Below, piece after piece: positions 34,365 through 57,680 of a DNA stretch of 64,000 bases (position 1 is the first letter of the stretch; each line of letters starts with the position of its first letter). The position numbers and the translations under genes are program-made. Below the pieces are notes generated by a model that was not told the DNA's origin, searched no databases, and saw only the letters and a list, made by a program, of their open reading frames with translations. Origin of the DNA: Streptomyces sp. P3 (GTDB taxonomy: Bacteria > Actinomycetota > Actinomycetes > Streptomycetales > Streptomycetaceae); assembly GCF_003032475.1 (NCBI RefSeq), contig NZ_CP028369.1, forward strand, positions 5,394,001-5,458,000, written 5' to 3'.

Positions 34365-37300
34365 GTGGCTGACGACGACAAGTACGTGGAATACCTCAAG
34401 CGGGTCACGGGTGAACTCCGGCAGACCCGTCGCAGGCTGCGCGAGGTCGAGGACCGCAGCCGGGAGCCGATCGCCGTCGTCGCGATGAGCTGCCGCTTCC
34501 CCGGCGACATCCGTTCGCCCGAAGACCTGTGGCGGCTCGTCGACGAGGGCCGGGACGCCATCGGCCCGCTGCCGGAGGACCGGGGCTGGGACATCGCGGA
34601 CCGCTACGATCCGGACCCCGACCGGCCCGGCACGTTCTCCACCCGCGAGGGCGGCTTCCTGCGCGACGCCGCCTCCTTCGACGCCGCCTTCTTCGGCATG
34701 AGCCCCCGCGAGGCCCTCGCCACCGACCCGCAGCAGCGGATCCTGCTGGAGGCGTCCTGGGAGCTGCTGGAGCGCGCCGGGATCCGGCCCCGGACCCTGC
34801 GCGGCAGCTCCACCGGCGTGTTCGTGGGCGCCGCGACCTCCGGTTACGGTCAGGGCCCGGTCGAGGTGCCCGAGGACGTGCACGGACTGATGCTCGCCGG
34901 GAACGCCACCTCGGTCGCCTCCGGCCGCATCTCCTACGTCCTGGGCCTGGAAGGGCCGGCCGTCACCGTCGACACCGCCTGCTCCTCCTCCCTGGTCGCC
35001 CTGCACTGGGCGGTGCAGGCCCTGCGGGCGGGCGAGTGCGACCTCGCCATGGCCGGCGGCGTCGCCGTGATGGCCACCCCGGGTTTGCTCTTCGAGTTCA
35101 GCAGGCAGCGCGGCCTCGCCGCCGACGGCCGCTGCAAGGCCTTCGCCGACGCCGCGGACGGCACCGGCTGGTCCGAGGGCGTGGGCCTGCTGCTGGTGGA
35201 ACGCCTCTCCGACGCCCGCCGCAACGGACACCCGGTGCTGGCCGTCGTCCGCGGCTCCGCCGTGAACTCCGACGGCGCCTCCAACGGTCTGACCGCGCCC
35301 AACGGGCCCGCCCAGCAGCGCGTCATCGAGCAGGCCCTCGCCAACGCCGGGATCACCGCCGCGGACGTCGACGCCGTCGAGGCGCACGGCACGGGCACCA
35401 CCCTCGGCGACCCCATCGAGGCCCAGGCCCTGCTCGCCACCTACGGCCGTGCCAAGGACGCCGAACGCCCGCTGCGCCTGGGTTCGTTGAAGTCGAACCT
35501 CGGCCACACCCAGGCGGCGGCCGGCGTCGCGGGCGTCATCAAGACGGTCATGGCCCTCCGGCACGGACGGCTGCCGCGCACCCTGCACGTGGACCGGCCG
35601 TCCACCCACGTCGACTGGGACGCCGGTCACGTCCGGCTGCTCACCGAGGCCACCGACTGGCCGCTCACCGAGGGACGTCCCCGCCGCGCCGCCGTCTCGT
35701 CCTTCGGTATCAGCGGCACCAACGCCCACGTCGTCCTGGAGGCCGCGCCCGAGGGGACCGAGAAGGCCGAGGGGAACGGGGGGAGCGAGGAGTCGGGTCG
35801 GGTCCCCGCGACCGCCGGGCGGCTGCCGCTGGCGCCCTGGCTGCTGTCCGCGCGCGGCGCCGAAACGCTGCGCGCCCAGGCCGCCCGCCTCCTCGAACAC
35901 GCCGAAGCCCACCCCGCCGACGACCCGCACGTCACCGCCCGCGCCCTCGCCGGCACGCGGCAGGCCTTCGAACACCGGGCCGTCGTCCTCGCCGAGGACA
36001 CGGCCGGCGCCCGCGACGCCCTGCGCGCCCTCGCCGCGGGGGAGGAGCATCCGGACGTCGTGACCGGCCGCACCCTGCGCGGCGCGACCGCGTTCCTGTT
36101 CTCCGGCCAGGGCGCCCAGCGGCCCGGGATGGGCCGCGAACTGTACGGCGCGTTCCCCGCCTTCGCCCGCGCCTTCGACGAGGTCTGCGCCCATCTCGAC
36201 CCCGAACTGGGCCTGAGCCTCGGGGAAGCCGTCCTCGAAAGCGCCCCGGACGACGAGGCGCTGCGGGAGACCGGCCTCGCCCAGCCCGCCCTGTTCGCCG
36301 TCGAGGTCTCCCTCTACCGCCTGCTGGAGTCGTGGGGCGTCACGCCCAAGTACGTTCTCGGGCACTCGCTGGGCGAACTCTCCGCCGCGCACGTCGCCGG
36401 CGTGTGGTCGCTGCCCGATGCCTGCCGGCTCGTCGCCGCCCGCGGGCGGCTGATGCAGGCCCTGCCGCGAGGCGGTGCCATGGTCTCCGCCGAGGCAGCC
36501 GAGGACGAGGTGAGCGCACTGCTCGCCGCACACGGCGACGCCGTGTCGGTCGCCGCCGTCAACGGCCCGCGCGCCACCGTGATCTCCGGTGACGAGACCG
36601 CCGTCGAGGCCGTCGCATCCGAACTCGCGGCCCGCGGCCGCGCCACCCGCCGGCTGCGGGTCTCGCACGCCTTCCACTCGGCACGCATGGACGCCGTCCT
36701 GGACGACTTCCGGGCCGTCGCCGAAAGCGTCACCGCGCACCCTCCGCGCCTGACCGTCGTCTCCAACCTCACCGGACGGCCGGCCACGGCCGAGGAACTG
36801 GCGTCGGCCGACTACTGGGTGCGCCACCTGCGTCACGCCGTCCGCTTCGCCGACGGCGTCGACTGGCTCGCCGCCCACGGTGTCACCCGCTTCCTGGAGC
36901 TCGGCCCCGACGCCACCCTCACCGCGCTCGCCCGGACCGGCCTGCCCGACGACACCGCCGACCGCCTCTGCGTGCCCGTGCTGCGCAAGGACCGCTCCGA
37001 GTCGCGCACCCTGCTCGCCGCCGTCGCCGCCGCCCATGTCCACGGGGCCTCCGTCGAACCGGAGGCCCTGCTCGGCAGCGACCCGGCCGATCCGCGGGTC
37101 GACCTGCCCACCTACGCGTTCGCGGAGGACCACTACTGGCTGCGCCCCTCCCTCGGCTCCGGCGATGTCACCGGCGCCGGGCTCGTGGGCGCAGGCCACC
37201 CGCTGCTCGGGGCCGTCGTCCGCGTCGCCGACGACGACCGGGTCCTGCTCACCGGGCGGCTGTCCACCCGAGTCCAGCCCTGGCTCGCCGACCACACCGT

Positions 37301-40300
37301 GTCCGGCACGGTCCTGCTGCCGGGCGCCGCGTTCGTCGAACTCGTGCTGCGCGCCGGCGACGAGGTCGGCTGCGGTCTCCTGGACGACCTCACGCTCGAA
37401 GCCCCGCTGGCGCTCCCGGACACCACCGGTGTGCAGCTGCAGATAGCCGTCGGCGCCCCCGACGCAGACGGCCGCAGGCCGGTCACGGTGCACTCGCGGG
37501 CCGACGCCGACGACGACGGCCCCTGGACCCGGCACGCCACCGCCGTCCTCGCACCGGCGCCCGCCGCGCCCGAGGCCGAGCAGCCCGTCGCCTGGCCTCC
37601 CTCCGGCGCCCGCAGCGTCCCCCTGGACGGCTTCTACGACGCTCTCGCCGCCCGGGGCTACCAGTACGGCCCCGTCTTCCGGGGGCTGCGGGCCGCGTGG
37701 CGGTCCGGCGACACCTGGTACGCCGAGGTGACCCTCCCCGAGGACCAGCACCGTGACGCCGCCCGCTTCGGTCTGCACCCGGCGCTCCTCGACGCCGCCC
37801 TGCACGCCCAGCTCGCCGACGACGGCAGGGGCGACGACGGCGGGGGAGACAGCGGTGGCGGCGAACGGGGAGGCGTGGGCCTGCCGTTCGCGTTCAGCGG
37901 CGTCACACTGCACGCCGTCGGGGCCACGGGGCTCCGGGTCCGCCTGGACCGAGGCGCATCGGGCGCCGTGAGCCTGCACCTCGCCGACGGCACGGGACGC
38001 CCCGTCGCCACCGTCGACTCCCTTGTCAGCCGCCCGTTCTCGCAGGTCGCCCAGCACACCGCCCGGCCCGCGGACTGCGCCCTGTACGCGGTGCGCTGGA
38101 GCGACAGCGCTCTGCCCGAGGCCGCTGCGCCCGACGCCGCGATCGCCGACGGCCCGCGGCTCGCCGACGACGACCCGGCCGGCCTGGTCCCCGCCTGGCC
38201 GGCGCTCGGCGCCGACGACGCCCCCTCGGCCGTGGTCCTGCCGTGCGTCTCCGCTCCCGGTGAGACCCCCGCCGACATCACCGGCCGCGTCCTGACCCGC
38301 CTGCAGACACTGCTGACCGATCCGCGCACCGACGGCGCCCCCGTCGTGATCGTCACGCGCGGCGCCGTCGGCGCGGTCGACGGCGAGGACGTCACCGACC
38401 TGTCCGCCGCCGCCGTCTGGGGCCTGGTCCGCTCCGCGCAGACGGAGAACCCGGGCCGCGTCGTCCTCGCCGACATCGACGGCACCGACGCCTCCCGGGC
38501 CGCCCTCGCCGCCGCCGTCGGCACCGGGGCGACCCAGTTCGCCCTGCGCGAGGGCACGCTGCTCACCCCCGCGCTGACCCGGACGCCCGCCGTCGGCCGG
38601 GCGCCCGTGTGGGACGCGGACGGCACGGTCCTGGTCACCGGCGGCACCGGCGCGCTCGGCGCGCTGGTCGCCCGCCACCTGGTCACCACCCACGGAGTGC
38701 GCTCCCTGGTGCTGACGTCCCGAAGGGGCGCGAAAGCCCCCGGCGCCCGCGAACTGGCGGACGAACTCACCGCCCACGGCGCCGTCGTACGCGTCGAGGC
38801 GTGCGACGCCACCGACCGGGGAGCCCTCGCCGACCTCCTCGGCACGCTGCCCGGGGAGCGGCCACTGCGCGGCGTGGTGCACACCGCCGGAGTCCTCGAC
38901 GACGGCGTACTCGGCTCGCTCACCCCCGACCGGCTCGCCGCCGTGCTGCGCGCCAAGGCGGACGCCGCGCTCACCCTGCACGAGGCGACCAGGGACGCCG
39001 ACCTCACCGCCTTCGTCCTGTTCTCCTCGGCCGCCGGCCTGCTGGGCGGCGCCGGACAGGCCAACTACGCCGCCGCCAACACCGTCCTGGACGCCCTGGC
39101 CCACCACCGCCGTGCCACCGGCCTGCCCGGCACCTCGCTGGCCTGGTCGCTGTGGGACCACGACAGCGGTATGACCGGCGGGCTCGGCGAGGACGACCGG
39201 CGCCGCATCGCGGCCTCCGGACTGCCCGCCCTGGACCCGGAGCGGGCCCTGAGCCTGCTCGACGAGGCTCTCGCCACCGGCGAGCCGCTGCTCGCGCCGC
39301 TGCGCACCGATCCCGCCGCGCTGCGCTCGGCCGCCTCGGCCGGACGGCTGCCCGCCCTCCTGCACGGCCTCGTCCCGGCGGCCCGGGGCAGGCGGACCGC
39401 CCGCGCCGCGGACGCGGACTCCTCCGCACTGAGCCGCCTCCTGTCCGGCCTGTCCGCACCCGAACAGGAGCGCCATCTGCTCGAGTTGGTCCGCCGCCAC
39501 GCCGCCGTGGCCCTCGGCCACGGCTCGGCCGGCGCCGTCGACGGCGAACAGTCCTTCAAGGACCTCGGCTTCGACTCCCTCAGCTCCGTCGACCTGCGCA
39601 ACCGCCTCAACGCCGAGACCGGGCTGCGGCTGCCGGCCACGCTCGTCTTCGACCACCCCCGGCCCAGCGCGCTCGCCCGCCACCTCGCCCGTGAACTCGC
39701 GGGCACCGCAGTGCAGTCCGCCACCGGGAGGACCGCGGCCGAGGAGGACGACCCGGTCGTCGTCGTCGCCATGGCCTGCCAGTACCCCGGCGGGGTCACC
39801 TCCCCCGAGGACCTCTGGCGCTTCGTCTCCGAGGGCCAGGACGCCATCGGCGCCTTTCCCACCGACCGCGGCTGGGACCTGGACCGCCTGCCCGGCCTGG
39901 AGGCCGGATTCCTCCACGGCGCCACACACTTCGACGCCTCCCTCTTCGGCATCGCCCCTCGCGAGGCGCTCGCCATGGATCCCCAGCAGCGGCTGCTGCT
40001 GGAGACCTCCTGGGAGCTCTTAGAACGCGCCGGGATCGATCCGCTCTCCCTGCGCGGCACGGGCACCGGCGTCTACGTCGGGGCGATGGGCTCCGGCTAC
40101 GCCTCCGGCCTGGCCGACATCCCCGAAGGCATGGAGGGCTACATCGGACTCGGCGTGTCCGCAAGCGTCATCTCCGGCCGAGTCGCCTACACCTTCGGCC
40201 TGGAGGGGCCGACGATGACGGTCGACACCGCCTGCTCGTCCGCACTGGTCGCCCTGCACCTCGCCGCCCACGCCCTGCGCCAGGGCGAGTGCTCGATGGC

Positions 40301-43300
40301 TCTGGCCGGCGGGGTGACGGTCATGGCCACCCCCGGCACCTACACCGAGTTCACGGCCCAGAACGGGCTGGCCGCCGACGGCCGCTGCAAGGCCTTCGCC
40401 GCCGCCGCCGACGGCACCAGCTTCTCCGAGGGCGTCGGCATGCTCCTGCTGGAACGCCTCTCCGACGCCCGCCGCGAAGGCCACCCCGTCCTCGCCGTGA
40501 TCCGCGGTTCCGCCACCAACCAGGACGGCGCGTCCAACGGCCTGACCGCCCCCAACGGCCCCGCCCAGGAGCGCGTCATCCGGCAGGCGCTGGCCTCGGC
40601 CGGACTCGCGCCCTCCGACGTCGACGCCGTCGAGGCGCACGGCACCGGAACCACCCTCGGCGACCCCATCGAAGCCCAGGCGCTGTTCGCCGCCTACGGG
40701 GGCGAACGCGACGCGCAACCCCTGCTGCTGGGATCCGCGAAGTCCAACTTCGGTCACACCCAGGCCGCCGCGGGCGCCGCGGGCGTCATCAAGATGGTCA
40801 TGGCCATGCGCCACGGCGAACTGCCGCGCACGCTGCACGTCGACGAGCCCTCCCCGCACATCGACTGGACCAGCGGCGCCGTCGAACTGCTCACCGAGGC
40901 CCGCCCCTGGCCGGCCCGCCGCGACCGGCCGCGCCGCGCGGGCGTGTCCTCCTTCGGGATCAGCGGCAGCAACGCCCACGTCATCCTGGAGGAGCCGCCC
41001 GCCGCCGAGCCCGCCGCCGAACGGACGGCGCCCGCCGAGACACCCCGGGTGCACCCCGTCTCCGGGCACACCCCGGACGCGCTGCGCGCCCAGGCCGGCC
41101 GGCTGCGCGCCCACCTGCTGCGCCACGACGACGACCTCCGCGACCTCGCCCGCACCCTCGCCGTGGCCCGTCACCCGCACGCCCACCGGGCCGCCGTCGT
41201 CGCGGCGGACCGTGCGGAACTCCTGGCCGGGCTCGCCGCAGTCGCCGCCGGCGAGCCGGACGCCCGCACCGTCACCGGCACCGCCGGGGGCGCACGGCTC
41301 GCCGTCCTGTTCAGCGGACAGGGCGCCCAGCGCCCCGGCATGGGCCGCGACCTGTACGACGCCCACCCGGTCTACGCGCGCGCCTTCGACGAGGTGTGCG
41401 CCGGACTCGACCCCCACCTCGACGGACCGCCGCTGCGCGACGTCGTCTTCGCCGCCCCGGACAGCGCCGAGGCCGCCCTGCTGGACCGCACCGCCTACAC
41501 ACAGGCCGCCCTCTTCGCGTACGGCACCGCGGCCCACGCCCTCGTCCGGTCCTGGGGTGTGCTGCCCGACGTGCTGGCCGGGCACTCCGTCGGCGAACTG
41601 ACCGCCGCCCACGTCGGCGGAGTCCTCGACCTGACCGACGCCTGCGCCCTGGTCGCGGCCCGGGGCCGGCTCATGCAGAGCCTGCCCGAGGGCGGCGCCA
41701 TGGCCGCACTGGAGGCGACCGAGGACGAGGTCCGGCCCCTGCTGGAGGACCGGGCCGACCGTGTCGCCGTGGCCGCGGTCAACGGACCGGTCTCGGTGGT
41801 CGTCTCCGGCCAGGAAGACGCCGTGGAGGCGATCACCGCCGTGTTCGCGGCCCGCGGCCGCAAGACCCGGCGTCTGAGGGTCAGCCACGCCTTCCACTCG
41901 CCGCTGATGGACCCCATGCTCGACGAGTTCCGCGCCGTCGCCTCCCGGGTCCGCTTCCACCCGCCGACCGTCCCCATCGTGTCCAACGTGACCGGCGACC
42001 TCGCGGCCGCCGACGCCCTGACCACCCCCGACTACTGGGTGGCCCACGTCCGGCGGGCCGTCCGCTTCGGCGACACCGTCCGCACCCTGGAGGCGAACGG
42101 CGTCACCCTCACGCTCGAACTCGGCCCCGACCCCACCCTCACCACCCTGGTCCAGGACGGCCTCAGCGCCTCCGGGGCGGTGACCGCCGTACCCCTGGTG
42201 CGCCGCGACCTGCCCGAGGGCCGCTCCGCGCTGCTCGCCGCCGCCACGCTGCACGTGCACGGGCTCGGCGACGTGCCGGCGCCGCCGGTCGACGACGAGG
42301 CCCGGCCCGTGCCCCTGCCCACGTACGCCTTCCAGCGCGAGCGCTTCTGGCTGGAGGCCTCCGCGCCGAACCCCGCCGCGTCCGACCAGGACGCCGCCTT
42401 CTGGAGACTCGTCGAGGCGGCGGACCCCTCTGCCCTCGCCGAGCGCCTCGCCGTCGACACCGACGCCCCGCTCAGCGCGGTGCTGCCCGCCCTCGCCGCC
42501 TGGCGCGGCGAGGACCGCAGGCAGACGGAGATCCAGGGCTGGGAGCACCGTGTCGTGTGGCGGCCCACCACGGAGAACGTGGCCACACCCGCCGGTACCT
42601 GGGTCCTCGCCGTTCCCGACCGGCTCGACGGCCGCGCCTGGACGACCTCCGTCGCGGACGCGCTCACCGCGCACGGGGCCCGGGTCCGCGTCCTGCCCGT
42701 CGACTGCGCCACCGCGGACCGCACGGTCCTGGCCACCGCCCTCGGCTCCCTGCGGCAGGACGGCGACGGGCCCTGGACGGGCGTGCTGTCGCTGCTCGCC
42801 GCCGACATCGCCGCGCTGCCCGGACTCGACTCCGTCCCGGCCGGCCTCGCCGCGACCGCCGCCCTCGTCCAGGCCCTCTCGGACGGGGCCGCGGGCACCG
42901 ACGCCGTGCGCCTGTGGGCGCTCACCGCGGGCGCCGTCGGCGTGCTCGGGACGGAGGCACCGGTCGTCCCCGAACAGGCCGCCGTGTGGGGACTGGGACG
43001 CACCGCAGCCCTCGAACACCCGCAGCTGTGGGGTGGTCTGGTGGACCTGCCCGCCGGCACCGACACCGCCGTCGCGAGCGACGTGGCGCGCCGGCTGGCC
43101 GCGACGCTGGCCGACCGCACAGGCGAGGACCAGGTCGCCGTACGGCCCGTCGGCACGTTCGTGCGCCGCCTCGAACGCGCCCCGGCCGGCGCGCCCCGGG
43201 CATCCGCGCCCGACTGGTCCGGCACCGTCCTGCTCACCGGGGCCACCGGGGCGCTCGGTCTGCGCACGGCCACCTGGCTCGCCGCGCAGGGCGCCGCCCG

Positions 43301-44534
43301 CATCGTGGCCGTCAGCCGTTCCGGCGCGGGTTCCGAGGGAGCCGCCCGCCTCAAGGACGCGCTGGCCGACTCCGGCACCGAGCTGATCCTGGCCGCCTGC
43401 GACACCGCCGACCGCGACGCGCTCGCCGCGCTGCTCGCCGAGCACCCCGTCGACGCCGTCGTGCACACCGCGGGCGTGCTCGACGACCGGCTGCTCGACG
43501 GCATGGACGCCGCATCCCTGGACCGCGTCCTGCGGCCCAAGCTGGCGGCCGCCCGCCATCTCGACGAACTGACCCGTGGGCGCGAACTCACCGCGTTCGT
43601 CCTGTACTCGTCGATCTCCGGCACCCTCGGCACCATCGGCCAGGCCAACTACGCGGCGGCCAACGCCTGTCTGGACGCCCTGGCCGAACGGCGCAGAGCC
43701 GACGGAAAGCCCGCCACCTCCGTGGCGTGGGGGCCGTGGGCGGGCGGCGGCATGGCCACCGCCGACGCCGACAGCGAACACCGCATGCGGCGCGGCGGCA
43801 TCGACCCGCTCGACCCCGAGCGGGCCGTCGACGCCCTCGGCCGGGCGGTCGCCCGCACCGACGCCGTCCTCGCCGTCGCCGACGTCGACTGGGCACGCTT
43901 CGCCCCCGGCTTCACCACCTCCCGGCCCAGCCCGCTGCTCACCGGCCTCCCCGAGGTCCGCGACCTGCACGCCCGCCGCCCGCAGAGCGCCACGGGCGCC
44001 CCGCAGGCCCTGCGCGAACGGCTCACCGGACAGTCCGCGGCCGAACGCGAACGCACCCTGACCGGCCTGGTGCGGACCGAGGCCGCCGCCGTCCTCGGCC
44101 ACACCGGCACCGACCGGGTCGGCGCCACGACGGCGTTCAACGCCCTCGGCTTCGACTCGCTGATGGCGGTCGAACTGCGCAACCGGATCGGCGCCGCCAC
44201 CGGACTCGCCCTGCCCGCCACCCTGCTGTTCGACCAGCCGAGCGCCACCGCGCTCGCCGGGTACCTGCGCGGCCGGCTCTCGGACGGCGCCGAGGGCGCC
44301 GAGACCGTCCTCGCCGGGCTCGACTCCCTGGAAGCGGCCCTGACCGCACTGGCGAAGGACGACGTCCGGCGCGATCGCATCGGCGCCCGCCTGCAGTCGC
44401 TGCTCGCCGGCTTCGGCGGTCACACCGCCGCCGCCGACGCGGCCGGCGGCGGCGACGACGTCAGCGACCGGATCCAGTCCGCCGGCGCGGACGAGATCTT
44501 CGACTTCATCGAGAACGACCTCGGCATCTCCTGA
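34365..44534 (+). CDS. Type I modular PKS, two modules; carries a TTA codon
   Basis: 3389 aa. The GTG at 34365 gives [25 protein letters not shown], the standard N-terminal docking helix, with a well-placed ribosome site. Domain order: KS-AT-DH-KR-ACP, then KS-AT-KR-ACP, both with malonyl-type ATs. It lies 66 nt after the previous PKS and 37 nt before the next, so all three are probably one operon. The C-terminus has a helical segment ([14 protein letters not shown] onwards) and an acidic end ([10 protein letters not shown]), a C-terminal docking domain for the TE-bearing PKS. Leu1886 in the second KS is encoded by TTA, the rare bldA-dependent codon. The first DH contains a glycine/aspartate-rich insertion. 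Confidence 0.97.
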   Translation: MADDDKYVEYLKRVTGELRQTRRRLREVEDRSREPIAVVAMSCRFPGDIRSPEDLWRLVDEGRDAIGPLPEDRGWDIADRYDPDPDRPGTFSTREGGFLRDAASFDAAFFGMSPREALATDPQQRILLEASWELLERAGIRPRTLRGSSTGVFVGAATSGYGQGPVEVPEDVHGLMLAGNATSVASGRISYVLGLEGPAVTVDTACSSSLVALHWAVQALRAGECDLAMAGGVAVMATPGLLFEFSRQRGLAADGRCKAFADAADGTGWSEGVGLLLVERLSDARRNGHPVLAVVRGSAVNSDGASNGLTAPNGPAQQRVIEQALANAGITAADVDAVEAHGTGTTLGDPIEAQALLATYGRAKDAERPLRLGSLKSNLGHTQAAAGVAGVIKTVMALRHGRLPRTLHVDRPSTHVDWDAGHVRLLTEATDWPLTEGRPRRAAVSSFGISGTNAHVVLEAAPEGTEKAEGNGGSEESGRVPATAGRLPLAPWLLSARGAETLRAQAARLLEHAEAHPADDPHVTARALAGTRQAFEHRAVVLAEDTAGARDALRALAAGEEHPDVVTGRTLRGATAFLFSGQGAQRPGMGRELYGAFPAFARAFDEVCAHLDPELGLSLGEAVLESAPDDEALRETGLAQPALFAVEVSLYRLLESWGVTPKYVLGHSLGELSAAHVAGVWSLPDACRLVAARGRLMQALPRGGAMVSAEAAEDEVSALLAAHGDAVSVAAVNGPRATVISGDETAVEAVASELAARGRATRRLRVSHAFHSARMDAVLDDFRAVAESVTAHPPRLTVVSNLTGRPATAEELASADYWVRHLRHAVRFADGVDWLAAHGVTRFLELGPDATLTALARTGLPDDTADRLCVPVLRKDRSESRTLLAAVAAAHVHGASVEPEALLGSDPADPRVDLPTYAFAEDHYWLRPSLGSGDVTGAGLVGAGHPLLGAVVRVADDDRVLLTGRLSTRVQPWLADHTVSGTVLLPGAAFVELVLRAGDEVGCGLLDDLTLEAPLALPDTTGVQLQIAVGAPDADGRRPVTVHSRADADDDGPWTRHATAVLAPAPAAPEAEQPVAWPPSGARSVPLDGFYDALAARGYQYGPVFRGLRAAWRSGDTWYAEVTLPEDQHRDAARFGLHPALLDAALHAQLADDGRGDDGGGDSGGGERGGVGLPFAFSGVTLHAVGATGLRVRLDRGASGAVSLHLADGTGRPVATVDSLVSRPFSQVAQHTARPADCALYAVRWSDSALPEAAAPDAAIADGPRLADDDPAGLVPAWPALGADDAPSAVVLPCVSAPGETPADITGRVLTRLQTLLTDPRTDGAPVVIVTRGAVGAVDGEDVTDLSAAAVWGLVRSAQTENPGRVVLADIDGTDASRAALAAAVGTGATQFALREGTLLTPALTRTPAVGRAPVWDADGTVLVTGGTGALGALVARHLVTTHGVRSLVLTSRRGAKAPGARELADELTAHGAVVRVEACDATDRGALADLLGTLPGERPLRGVVHTAGVLDDGVLGSLTPDRLAAVLRAKADAALTLHEATRDADLTAFVLFSSAAGLLGGAGQANYAAANTVLDALAHHRRATGLPGTSLAWSLWDHDSGMTGGLGEDDRRRIAASGLPALDPERALSLLDEALATGEPLLAPLRTDPAALRSAASAGRLPALLHGLVPAARGRRTARAADADSSALSRLLSGLSAPEQERHLLELVRRHAAVALGHGSAGAVDGEQSFKDLGFDSLSSVDLRNRLNAETGLRLPATLVFDHPRPSALARHLARELAGTAVQSATGRTAAEEDDPVVVVAMACQYPGGVTSPEDLWRFVSEGQDAIGAFPTDRGWDLDRLPGLEAGFLHGATHFDASLFGIAPREALAMDPQQRLLLETSWELLERAGIDPLSLRGTGTGVYVGAMGSGYASGLADIPEGMEGYIGLGVSASVISGRVAYTFGLEGPTMTVDTACSSALVALHLAAHALRQGECSMALAGGVTVMATPGTYTEFTAQNGLAADGRCKAFAAAADGTSFSEGVGMLLLERLSDARREGHPVLAVIRGSATNQDGASNGLTAPNGPAQERVIRQALASAGLAPSDVDAVEAHGTGTTLGDPIEAQALFAAYGGERDAQPLLLGSAKSNFGHTQAAAGAAGVIKMVMAMRHGELPRTLHVDEPSPHIDWTSGAVELLTEARPWPARRDRPRRAGVSSFGISGSNAHVILEEPPAAEPAAERTAPAETPRVHPVSGHTPDALRAQAGRLRAHLLRHDDDLRDLARTLAVARHPHAHRAAVVAADRAELLAGLAAVAAGEPDARTVTGTAGGARLAVLFSGQGAQRPGMGRDLYDAHPVYARAFDEVCAGLDPHLDGPPLRDVVFAAPDSAEAALLDRTAYTQAALFAYGTAAHALVRSWGVLPDVLAGHSVGELTAAHVGGVLDLTDACALVAARGRLMQSLPEGGAMAALEATEDEVRPLLEDRADRVAVAAVNGPVSVVVSGQEDAVEAITAVFAARGRKTRRLRVSHAFHSPLMDPMLDEFRAVASRVRFHPPTVPIVSNVTGDLAAADALTTPDYWVAHVRRAVRFGDTVRTLEANGVTLTLELGPDPTLTTLVQDGLSASGAVTAVPLVRRDLPEGRSALLAAATLHVHGLGDVPAPPVDDEARPVPLPTYAFQRERFWLEASAPNPAASDQDAAFWRLVEAADPSALAERLAVDTDAPLSAVLPALAAWRGEDRRQTEIQGWEHRVVWRPTTENVATPAGTWVLAVPDRLDGRAWTTSVADALTAHGARVRVLPVDCATADRTVLATALGSLRQDGDGPWTGVLSLLAADIAALPGLDSVPAGLAATAALVQALSDGAAGTDAVRLWALTAGAVGVLGTEAPVVPEQAAVWGLGRTAALEHPQLWGGLVDLPAGTDTAVASDVARRLAATLADRTGEDQVAVRPVGTFVRRLERAPAGAPRASAPDWSGTVLLTGATGALGLRTATWLAAQGAARIVAVSRSGAGSEGAARLKDALADSGTELILAACDTADRDALAALLAEHPVDAVVHTAGVLDDRLLDGMDAASLDRVLRPKLAAARHLDELTRGRELTAFVLYSSISGTLGTIGQANYAAANACLDALAERRRADGKPATSVAWGPWAGGGMATADADSEHRMRRGGIDPLDPERAVDALGRAVARTDAVLAVADVDWARFAPGFTTSRPSPLLTGLPEVRDLHARRPQSATGAPQALRERLTGQSAAERERTLTGLVRTEAAAVLGHTGTDRVGATTAFNALGFDSLMAVELRNRIGAATGLALPATLLFDQPSATALAGYLRGRLSDGAEGAETVLAGLDSLEAALTALAKDDVRRDRIGARLQSLLAGFGGHTAAADAAGGGDDVSDRIQSAGADEIFDFIENDLGIS
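34465..39700 (+). other. PKS module E1: KS-AT(malonyl)-DH-KR-ACP
   Basis: KS Cys206. AT Ser668 in GHSLG with HAFH from 768: malonyl. DH His977 in [10 protein letters not shown] and Asp1143 in LLDAALH. A low-complexity Gly/Asp/Ser stretch of about 20 residues (bases 37815-37876) is inserted shortly after that Asp. [12 protein letters not shown] at 1423, LDD at 1511-1513 (B type), Tyr1568. ACP Ser1738. Predicted trans double bond. Confidence 0.93.
39747..44275 (+). other. PKS module E2: KS-AT(malonyl)-KR-ACP
   Basis: KS active site DTACSSAL with Cys1957; the usual YDPDPD insert near the KS N-terminus is missing ([12 protein letters not shown]). AT Ser2408 in GHSVG with HAFH from 2508: malonyl. 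[12 protein letters not shown] at 2956, LDD at 3039-3041 (B type), Tyr3096. No DH. ACP Ser3265. Predicted beta-hydroxyl. Confidence 0.93.
40020..40022 (+). other. In-frame TTA leucine codon (bldA-dependent translation)
   Basis: The codons read CTC TTA GAA in a SWELLERAG segment of the module E2 KS, residue 1886. Other modules use CTG, CTC or TTC-type codons here. It is the only in-frame TTA I found in the window. In Streptomyces TTA is read by the developmentally regulated bldA tRNA, so completing this PKS protein may depend on bldA. Confidence 0.85.
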
Positions 44535-44571
44535 CGGCGCGGCCAAGGGACCTGAGAACGGGTGACAAGAC

Positions 44572-55440
<10,869 letters not shown>

Positions 55441-55459
55441 CCGGGCCGGCCACCGCAGC

Positions 55460-55499
55460 AGGGCCCTGCCCCCCGCCGGTTGACGGGGGGCAGGGCCCT
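55460..55499 (+). terminator. Strong hairpin terminator after the TE gene
   Basis: A perfect 16-bp stem, 55460-55475 with 55484-55499, and an 8-nt loop, starting 20 nt after the TE stop codon. It probably separates the left PKS operon from the loading-module gene. Confidence 0.8.
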
Positions 55500-55500
55500 T

Positions 55501-55557
55501 GTCCGTGCCGGACGGGCCCTCGTCCGTGCCGGACGGGCCCTCGCCCGTGCAGGACCC
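55501..55557 (+). repeat. Tandem 21-bp repeats with internal hairpins
   Basis: Two perfect 21-bp copies (55501-55521, 55522-55542) and a degenerate third (55543-55557) follow the terminator directly. Each perfect unit contains GTCCG-TGC-CGGAC, able to form a small hairpin. They may reinforce termination. Confidence 0.65.
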
Positions 55558-55787
55558 GCGTCGGCGAGCGGGGCGCCCCACCAGGCCTTCCGGGGGGTCG
55601 AGAACGACAGTCGGCGTCCGGGCAGCGCCGGGCCGGGTTTAGAGAAAGACCTAGTGCCCCCCTCGACATACTGCTTGGCAAGGATCGGGAACGATCTCTG
55701 CCGCTCCTTGTGCCGACGGTGCCTGGGGGATGGCGGCCCCGGATTGTCAGAGTCCGTCCATCGCCCCATGTGATTGGAAGCCGAGCT
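55558..55787 (+). promoter_or_regulatory. Probable promoter region of the loading-module PKS gene
   Basis: Rest of the 347-bp gap between the TE gene and the next start. It is less GC-rich than the coding sequence (for example GGTTTAGAGAAAGAC and GACATACTGCTTGG) and has a small inverted repeat GATCG-GGAA-CGATC at 55683-55696 that could be an operator. GGAAG at 55776-55780, 7 nt before GTG 55788, is the ribosome site. No -10/-35 pair is clear enough to call. Confidence 0.45.
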
Positions 55788-57680
55788 GTGACTGAAGAAC
55801 GCTCCGTCGCATTTGTCCGTCCGCTGCACGAGATCCTCAGGGACCACGCACTGCAGCGAGCGGACGAGCGGGCTTTCCAGGACTCTCGACGGTCGGTCAC
55901 CTACGGTGCTCTGGAACAGCGCACCCGGTTCCTGGCCGGGCACCTCGCCGCACTCGGGGTCGGTCGCGGTGAGCGCGTCCTGCTGCGCGTGGGCAACCGG
56001 GTCGAGATGGTGGAGAGTTGTCTCGCCGTCACGCGGGCGGGAGCCGTGGGCGTGCCGGTCGACCCACGGTCCTCCGACACCGAGCTCGCCCACCACCTCG
56101 CCGACAGCGGCGCCCGCACGGTGATCAGCGGCGCGGCACAGGTGTCCCAGGTGGTACGGATCGGTCGGAGCAGCGGGCTGGACTGCAATCTGATCGTCGT
56201 CGGCGCCGCCGAGCCGGTGGCGGGCGCCACCGACTTCGAGCACCTCGCCGTCACCCCGCCGCCCGTCGACGCGCGGGACGACCTGGACCTGGACGAGACG
56301 GCCTGGATCCTCTACACCTCCGGCACCACCGGACGCCCCAAGGGCGTGGTCACGACCCAGCGCAAGTCCCTCTGGGCCACGGCCGCATGCACCGTGCCGA
56401 TCCTCGGCCTGTCCGCGGCCGACCGCCTCGTGTGGCCGATGCCGCTGTACCACGCCGCCTCGCACAACATCGGTGTACTCGCCACTCTGGCCGTCGGGGC
56501 CTTCGCCCACTTCCTGGAGGGCTCCGCCCCGGACGAGATCATGGAGGCCGTCGGCAGCGAGCAGGCCACCTTCCTCGTCGCCTCTCCCACCACCTACCAC
56601 CGCATGGTGGACCTCGCGCGCGAGCGCGGGCTCGCACTGCCGAAGCTGCGGGTGTGCATGGCGGCAGGCTCGGCCTGCCCGCCCGCGCTGCACGAAGCCT
56701 TCGAGGACACCTTCGGCATCCGCCTCCTGGACAGCTACGGAAGCAGCGAGACCGGAGGCGCCATCACCACACAGGCACTCACCGGTCCACGCGCCCTGGG
56801 CACGACCGGCACCCCGCTGCCCGGCCTGACGCTGCGGCTGACGGACGCGCTGACCGGCGAGGAGGTGGCTGTCGGCCACGAGGGCGAGATCTGGGTGAAC
56901 AGTCCGGCCACCATGACCGGATACCACAACGCCCCGGAAGCGACCCGGGCCGTGCTCGTGGACGGCTGGTACCGCACCGGCGACCTCGGGCGGCAGGACC
57001 CGGCCGGGAGGCTCACCCTCACCGGCCGGGTCAAGGAACTCATCATCCGCGGCGGCGAGAACATCCACCCCGCGGAGGTGGAGCACGTCCTGGCCCGGGT
57101 GCCCGGCGTGGCCGAGGCCGCGGTGACGGGCAGACCCCACACCGTACTGGGCGAGGTACCCGTCGCCTACCTGGTGCCGGGTCCGGAGGGCCCCGCGGGC
57201 ATCGACACCCGGGAACTCCTCGAGACCTGCCGCCGGGAACTCTCCTACTTCAAGGTGCCCGACGAGTTCCACGTCATCGACGGCATCCCGCGTACAGCGG
57301 CGGGAAAGACCGCCCGGCGGCGGCTGGCCGAGCTGCCCTCGACGCTGCTGGTCGTCAATCCGTCCGTGAACGTCCGCCCCCAGCCGGCCGCCGAAGGACC
57401 GACCGGAGCAGCGCCCGCCGCGACCCCGGTGTCCGCCGGCACCGTCCTCCCGACGACGCGGCACGGGCTGCTCGGCCTGGTGCGCTCCGTGGTCGCGGAC
57501 ATCCTCGGTCTGGCCTCCGAGGACGTGACCGCCGATCGGCCTCTGCACGAACTCGGCTTCACCTCCCTGGCCGCCGTGACCCTCCGCGACCGGCTGTCGG
57601 CCGCCTCCGGCCACCGTCTCTCAGCCGCTGTGGCCTACGACCACCCGACCCCGCAGGCCCTCGCCCGGTACCTCGACGGC
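55788..57680 (+). other. Loading module: CoA-ligase domain plus ACP
   Basis: Adenylate-forming domain of about 520 residues with all core motifs: LYTSGTTGRPKG from about 175, YGSSETGG at about 317, YRTGDLG at about 395, GRVKELIIRGGENIHPAE, and the catalytic Lys507 in TAAGKTARR. The ACP serine is Ser593 in GFTSL. The KS follows directly, without the ER-like domain of rapamycin-type loaders. The starter acid cannot be read from the motifs. Confidence 0.92.

Noticed and set aside
32478..39929. Very long open frames on the minus strand (for example 2483 codons here, and several over 1000 codons elsewhere)
   Set aside because: They lie opposite PKS domains with recognisable motifs in every module, encode low-complexity Gly/Ala/Arg/Val-rich sequence and match no family. 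They are a by-product of very high third-position GC.
55501..55557. Short CRISPR-like array
   Set aside because: Units are contiguous without spacers and are not associated with cas genes.
55558..55787. Binding site for a PimM-type PAS-LuxR regulator, or a clear sigma-factor promoter
   Set aside because: I looked for a CTxGGGAxxTCCC-like palindrome and -10/-35 pairs and found no acceptable match.
55788..57680. Nonribosomal peptide adenylation domain feeding an amino acid
   Set aside because: The domain resembles acyl-CoA ligases, there is no condensation domain and it is followed directly by a PKS KS; an amino acid starter is not excluded but is not indicated.
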